The notes beneath the pieces are model-generated. The model saw only the letters and a program-made list of their open reading frames with translations. It ran no database searches and was not told where the DNA came from. A stretch of DNA of 8,611 nt, from assembly GCA_937967645.1 (NCBI GenBank), contig CALBTT010000125.1:1-8611 (forward strand), read 5' to 3'. The translations under genes were made by a program, and so were the position numbers. The stretch comes from an uncultured Zoogloea sp. Lineage in GTDB: Bacteria > Pseudomonadota > Gammaproteobacteria > Burkholderiales > Rhodocyclaceae. Shown here in pieces: positions 5,918 through 8,611 of the stretch (position 1 is its first letter; each line of letters starts with the position of its first letter).

Positions 5918-8095
5918 ATGAGTGCCCTCGTCGTTCGCGTTGCCCTGCCCGTTCCGATTCCTCAAGTGTTTGATTACACGGCGGAAAATATTACTCCGGG
6001 GGATCTGGGGCGGTGTGTTCGGGTGCCTTTCGGGCGGGGCGAGAAAACCGGGCTGATCGTCGAGCTGCCCGAAAGCGCGGATCTGCCCGTCGAGCGTCTC
6101 AAGCCGGTGATCGCCATCCAGCGGGAGGCCCCTGCCCTGCCTGCGGACTGGCTGGCGATGGTCGAGTTCACCGCCCGCTATTACCAGCATCCCCTCGGCG
6201 AGGTGGTGGCGATGGCCCTGCCGCCCCGCCTGCGCAAGGCGGATGCAGTGGCCGGCACCGAGGCCGACCCCCTCCTCGAGGCCACCCCGGAGGGGTGTGA
6301 GGCCCTCAACGCCGCCCGCCGCGACAGCCGGGCCCTGGCCGTCCTGCGGCGCTTGATCGAGCACGGTCCGCGGCGGCGTTCCTTGTTGCGGGAAGAGGAA
6401 GGGGCGCCGGCCGTGGCTGATGCCTTGAAGCGGGGCTGGGTTGCACCCGGTGCCGCCGCCGATGCCGCGCGGATGGATGGCGCCCCGGAGCTGACGGCCG
6501 AGCAGCAGGCTGCCCTGGCGATCCTGTCGGAGGGCTTTGGCGGCTTCCAGCCCTTCCTGCTGGCCGGGGTGACCGGCAGCGGCAAGACGGAGGTCTATCT
6601 GCGCCTGGTCCAGCAGGCCATCGCCCAGGGCCGGCAGGCCCTCATCCTGGTACCGGAGATCGCCCTGACGCCCCAGCTGGAAGGCCGGGTGGCCGGCCGC
6701 TTCCCCTCGGCCCGGGTGGTCAGCCTGCACTCGGGTCTGGCCGAAGGGGCCCGCTCCCAGGGCTTCGTGCAGGCCATGGAGGGGCGTGCGGACATCGTGC
6801 TGGGCACCCGCCTGTCGGTGTTCACCCCCCTGCCCCGCCTGGGCCTGATCGTGGTCGATGAGGAGCACGACGCCAGCTACAAGCAGCACGAGGGTGTCCG
6901 CTACAACGCGCGGGACCTGGCCATCTGGCGCGCCCGGCAGCGCAGCGTGCCCATCGTGCTGGGTTCGGCCACCCCATCGCTGGAGAGCTGGCACGCCGCC
7001 GACAGCGGCCGCTATCGCCGGGTCGAGCTGAGCAGCCGGGCGGTGGCCGCCACCCTGCCCCGGGTCCGGCCCGTGGATATCCGCCGCGAGAAGCTGCAGC
7101 ACGGTGTGTCGGAGCACCTCCTGCGGGGCATCGGCCGCTGCCTGGAAAGGGGGGAGCAGAGCCTGGTCTTCCTCAACCGTCGCGGCTACGCGCCGGTGCT
7201 GTCCTGCCCGTCCTGTGGCTGGGTCAGCCGCTGCCCTCATTGCACGGCCAACATGGTGCTGCACCTGGCCGACAAGCGCCTGCGCTGTCACCACTGCAGC
7301 CACGAGGCGACGATCCCCCTGGCCTGCCCCGATTGTGGCGACCAGGACATCCAGCCTTTCGGGCGCGGCACACAGCGCCTGGAAGAGACCCTGGCTGCCC
7401 GTTTCCCGCAGGCCCGGGTGTTGCGGATCGACCGTGACGCGGCGCGCACCCGGGCCCAGTGGGAGGCCCTGCTGGAGCAGATCGGACGTGGCGAGGCCGA
7501 CATCCTGGTGGGCACCCAGATGATGGCCAAGGGCCATGATTTTCCGCGGCTCACCTTCGTGGGCGTGCTCAATGCGGATTCGTCCCTGTTCGCCGCCGAC
7601 TTCCGCGCCCCGGAGCGGCTCTTCCAGCAGCTGATGCAGGTGGGTGGGCGGGCCGGCCGGGGGGAGTTGCCCGGCGAGGTCATGGTGCAGACCCAGTACC
7701 CGGATCACCCGCTGTACAAGTGCCTGGAGGCCCATGATTTCGTGCGTTACGCGGCCCTGCAGCTCGAGGAGCGCAAGCAGGCCCGCTTTCCGCCCTTTGC
7801 GGCCAACGCCCTGCTGTGCGCCACCGCACCGGAGGTGGCCGGGGCCCTGGCCTGGCTAGGCGAGGCGCGCGCGGCCGCTCTCCCCCTCGCCCAGGCTTTC
7901 GGGGTGCAGGTCTTCGATGCGGTGCCGATGCGCATGCTGCGCCTGGCCCGCCGTGAGCGGGCCCAGCTCCTGGTCGAGGCACCCGGCCGGCCGGCCCTGC
8001 AGGCCTTCCTGGGAGCCTGGAGCCGCCTGCTGTGGGGCATCCGTGCGCCCCGCGAGCTGCGCTGGCATCTTGATGTGGATCCGGCCGAGGTGTGA
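5918..8095 (+). CDS. priA: Primosomal protein N' / replication-restart helicase PriA
   Basis: Superfamily 2 3'-to-5' DNA helicase that recognises stalled or broken forks and starts primosome assembly for DnaB reloading. The 725 residues compare with 732 in E. coli. The N-terminal 3'-end-binding domain spans about 1-105 (VALPVPIPQVFDY at 8-20), followed by a winged-helix region to about 175. The helicase core shows Walker A GVTGSGKT (217-224), DEEHD (314-318), GSATPS (349-354) and motif VI QVGGRAGRG (574-582). A zinc-binding insertion carries eight cysteines (C430, C433, C439, C442, C457, C460, C470, C473). All signature residues are present. The ATG at 5918 is the first usable start after an in-frame stop at 5876. 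It is preceded by a pyrimidine-rich tract (CCCTCTTTTCTCGCCC) without a Shine-Dalgarno, which suggests weak or S1-dependent initiation and low expression. The gene appears monocistronic. Confidence 0.97.
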   Translation: MSALVVRVALPVPIPQVFDYTAENITPGDLGRCVRVPFGRGEKTGLIVELPESADLPVERLKPVIAIQREAPALPADWLAMVEFTARYYQHPLGEVVAMALPPRLRKADAVAGTEADPLLEATPEGCEALNAARRDSRALAVLRRLIEHGPRRRSLLREEEGAPAVADALKRGWVAPGAAADAARMDGAPELTAEQQAALAILSEGFGGFQPFLLAGVTGSGKTEVYLRLVQQAIAQGRQALILVPEIALTPQLEGRVAGRFPSARVVSLHSGLAEGARSQGFVQAMEGRADIVLGTRLSVFTPLPRLGLIVVDEEHDASYKQHEGVRYNARDLAIWRARQRSVPIVLGSATPSLESWHAADSGRYRRVELSSRAVAATLPRVRPVDIRREKLQHGVSEHLLRGIGRCLERGEQSLVFLNRRGYAPVLSCPSCGWVSRCPHCTANMVLHLADKRLRCHHCSHEATIPLACPDCGDQDIQPFGRGTQRLEETLAARFPQARVLRIDRDAARTRAQWEALLEQIGRGEADILVGTQMMAKGHDFPRLTFVGVLNADSSLFAADFRAPERLFQQLMQVGGRAGRGELPGEVMVQTQYPDHPLYKCLEAHDFVRYAALQLEERKQARFPPFAANALLCATAPEVAGALAWLGEARAAALPLAQAFGVQVFDAVPMRMLRLARRERAQLLVEAPGRPALQAFLGAWSRLLWGIRAPRELRWHLDVDPAEV

Positions 8096-8097
8096 GG

Positions 8098-8113
8098 GGC
8101 TCCCTTCGGGGCC
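8098..8113 (+). terminator. Possible weak terminator hairpin of priA
   Basis: GGCTCC (8098-8103) pairs with GGGGCC (8108-8113), including one G-U pair, around a CTTC loop, three bases after the priA stop. Only a short T-poor sequence follows (GGTTACATCTTAA), so termination would be weak or Rho-assisted. Confidence 0.35.
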
Positions 8114-8121
8114 GGTTACAT

Positions 8122-8138
8122 CTTAACGCCGACTTACA
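8122..8138 (+). promoter_or_regulatory. Possible PmrA/QseB-type response-regulator box
   Basis: CTTAAC (8122-8127), five bases, then CTTACA (8133-8138). This fits the spacing of the PmrA/BasR and QseB box, YTTAAK-N5-YTTAAK, though imperfectly (five and four of six bases). A -35-like CTGACA (8145-8150) lies just downstream, but no good -10 is seen at proper spacing. The site is about 100 bases upstream of the small secreted-protein gene. Confidence 0.35.
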
Positions 8139-8239
8139 TTTGCGCTGACAACCCGGCGGGAGGCATCACGTTATTCGCTTCAAGGGCCGGCAATCACGCC
8201 GACCCGGAACAAATAACCTGCCTCTCAAGGAGAACCTCC

Positions 8240-8500
8240 ATGCTGAACAAGATCATCGCCCTGGCTGTTGCTACCGGTTTCGCTACGGCTTCCTTTGCCC
8301 AGGCACCTGCGGCTGCGCCGGCTCCGGCCCCCACCCCTGCGCCTGCCGTGAAGGCTGAGGCTGCCGCGCCGGCCAAGGCCGAGGCGCCGAAGGCCCACAA
8401 GAAGGTTGCACACAAGAAGGCTGCCAAGCCTGCCGCCGCCAAGACTGAAGGTGCCGCCGCGCCGGCTGCTCCGGCCGCCGCTGCACCCGCCGCTAAGTAA
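8240..8500 (+). CDS. Small secreted Ala/Pro/Lys-rich protein
   Basis: An 86-residue protein of unknown function. Residues 1-20 form a Sec signal peptide: MLNK, a hydrophobic core (IIALAVATGF), then a cleavage site after SFA (18-20). The predicted mature part of 66 residues uses only nine amino-acid types (A, P, K, E, Q, T, V, H, G) and has no aromatic residue or cysteine. It runs from an alternating Ala-Pro segment (21-36), through a mixed K/E part, to a basic core with two AHKK copies (52-55, 57-60), and ends in an Ala/Pro tail. It is probably unfolded, cationic, and located in the periplasm or cell envelope. Similar low-complexity proteins in betaproteobacteria are often labelled acid-shock-like, but I cannot assign a role. 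The start is firm: AAGGAG (8227-8232) lies seven bases before the ATG. The gene has its own strong terminator, so it is probably monocistronic and well expressed. Confidence 0.82.
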   Translation: MLNKIIALAVATGFATASFAQAPAAAPAPAPTPAPAVKAEAAAPAKAEAPKAHKKVAHKKAAKPAAAKTEGAAAPAAPAAAAPAAK

Positions 8501-8517
8501 GTCCGCTCTGCGGAACG

Positions 8518-8555
8518 AAGGGGCGTGTCCCGGAACACCGGGGCGCGCCCTTTCT
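8518..8555 (+). terminator. Intrinsic terminator of the small secreted-protein gene
   Basis: AAGGGGCGTGTCCCGG (8518-8533) pairs with CCGGGGCGCGCCCTTT (8538-8553) around an AACA loop: 16 continuous pairs, three of them G-U. The 3' arm runs into TTTCT. The stem is very stable but the T-tract is short. It begins 17 bases after the stop codon. Confidence 0.85.
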
Positions 8556-8559
8556 GCGT

Positions 8560-8580
8560 GTGCGCCCAGCATGGGCGCAC
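8560..8580. terminator. Second hairpin behind the terminator
   Basis: GTGCGCCC (8560-8567) pairs perfectly with GGGCGCAC (8573-8580) around AGCAT. It starts only a few bases after the first terminator. No T-run is present on either side, so it may be a back-up terminator or a 3'-end stabilising structure. Confidence 0.4.
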
Positions 8581-8590
8581 TCCTGCGGGT

Positions 8591-8608
8591 GTAAGTCCCG
8601 CCGTAAGT
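8591..8608 (-). promoter_or_regulatory. Direct repeat GTAAGT, possible regulator box
   Basis: GTAAGT occurs at 8591-8596 and 8603-8608, a 12-base period. On the - strand this reads ACTTAC-N6-ACTTAC. The 8-mer TGTAAGTC (8590-8597) also occurs in reverse orientation at 8131-8138, inside the other candidate box. It may serve a promoter beyond the window edge. Confidence 0.3.
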
Positions 8609-8611
8609 TGA

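Noticed and set aside
5882..7735. A 617-codon open frame on the - strand opposite priA
   Set aside because: Same shadow effect. priA shows every family motif in the + frame, while the antisense product has no domain signature.
8240..8500. - strand open frames opposite the small secreted-protein gene
   Set aside because: The + frame has an ideal ribosome site, a signal peptide and a terminator. The antisense frames are Ala/Gly-rich shadows.

Overview
The window looks like a high-GC betaproteobacterial chromosome, most likely from the Rhodocyclales (Azoarcus/Thauera/Dechloromonas type). This rests on strong GC bias at third codon positions and on the order NtrY-like kinase, NtrX-like regulator, trkA, trkH, hemE, priA. 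The assignment comes from remembered synteny and protein style; no search was run. All recognised genes lie on the + strand.

Layout. Positions 1-128 hold the C-terminal end of a sensor histidine kinase. It overlaps by 8 bases the start of its partner response regulator (121-1371), an NtrX/NtrC-type protein whose AAA+ domain has visibly decayed. A 63-base gap with a small hairpin leads to trkA (1435-2862), whose stop codon shares one base with the trkH start (2862-4319). These two encode the cytoplasmic gating subunit and the membrane channel of the Trk potassium uptake system. A 94-base gap with a strong stem-loop (4352-4382) precedes hemE (4414-5487, GTG start), which ends at a clear intrinsic terminator (5512-5541).

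The 376 bases from 5542 to 5917 contain no gene and are AT-rich against GC-rich surroundings. They carry a perfect DnaA box, a second near-perfect box facing it, a third relaxed match, two weaker tandem repeats and an AT-rich repeat block. This resembles a replication origin or other DnaA-binding locus and is the most interesting part of the window. priA (5918-8095), encoding the primosomal replication-restart helicase, follows immediately.

After priA, a 144-base leader with a possible OmpR-family (PmrA/QseB-like) response-regulator box precedes a small secreted Ala/Pro/Lys-rich protein (8240-8500). That gene ends in a strong terminator (8518-8555). A second hairpin and a repeated GTAAGT motif follow at the right edge.

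Functionally, the kinase/regulator pair and the Trk genes form one co-directional block, so signalling and potassium uptake may be co-expressed. hemE and priA are housekeeping genes with their own control regions. I found no mobile element, CRISPR array, tRNA or rRNA.
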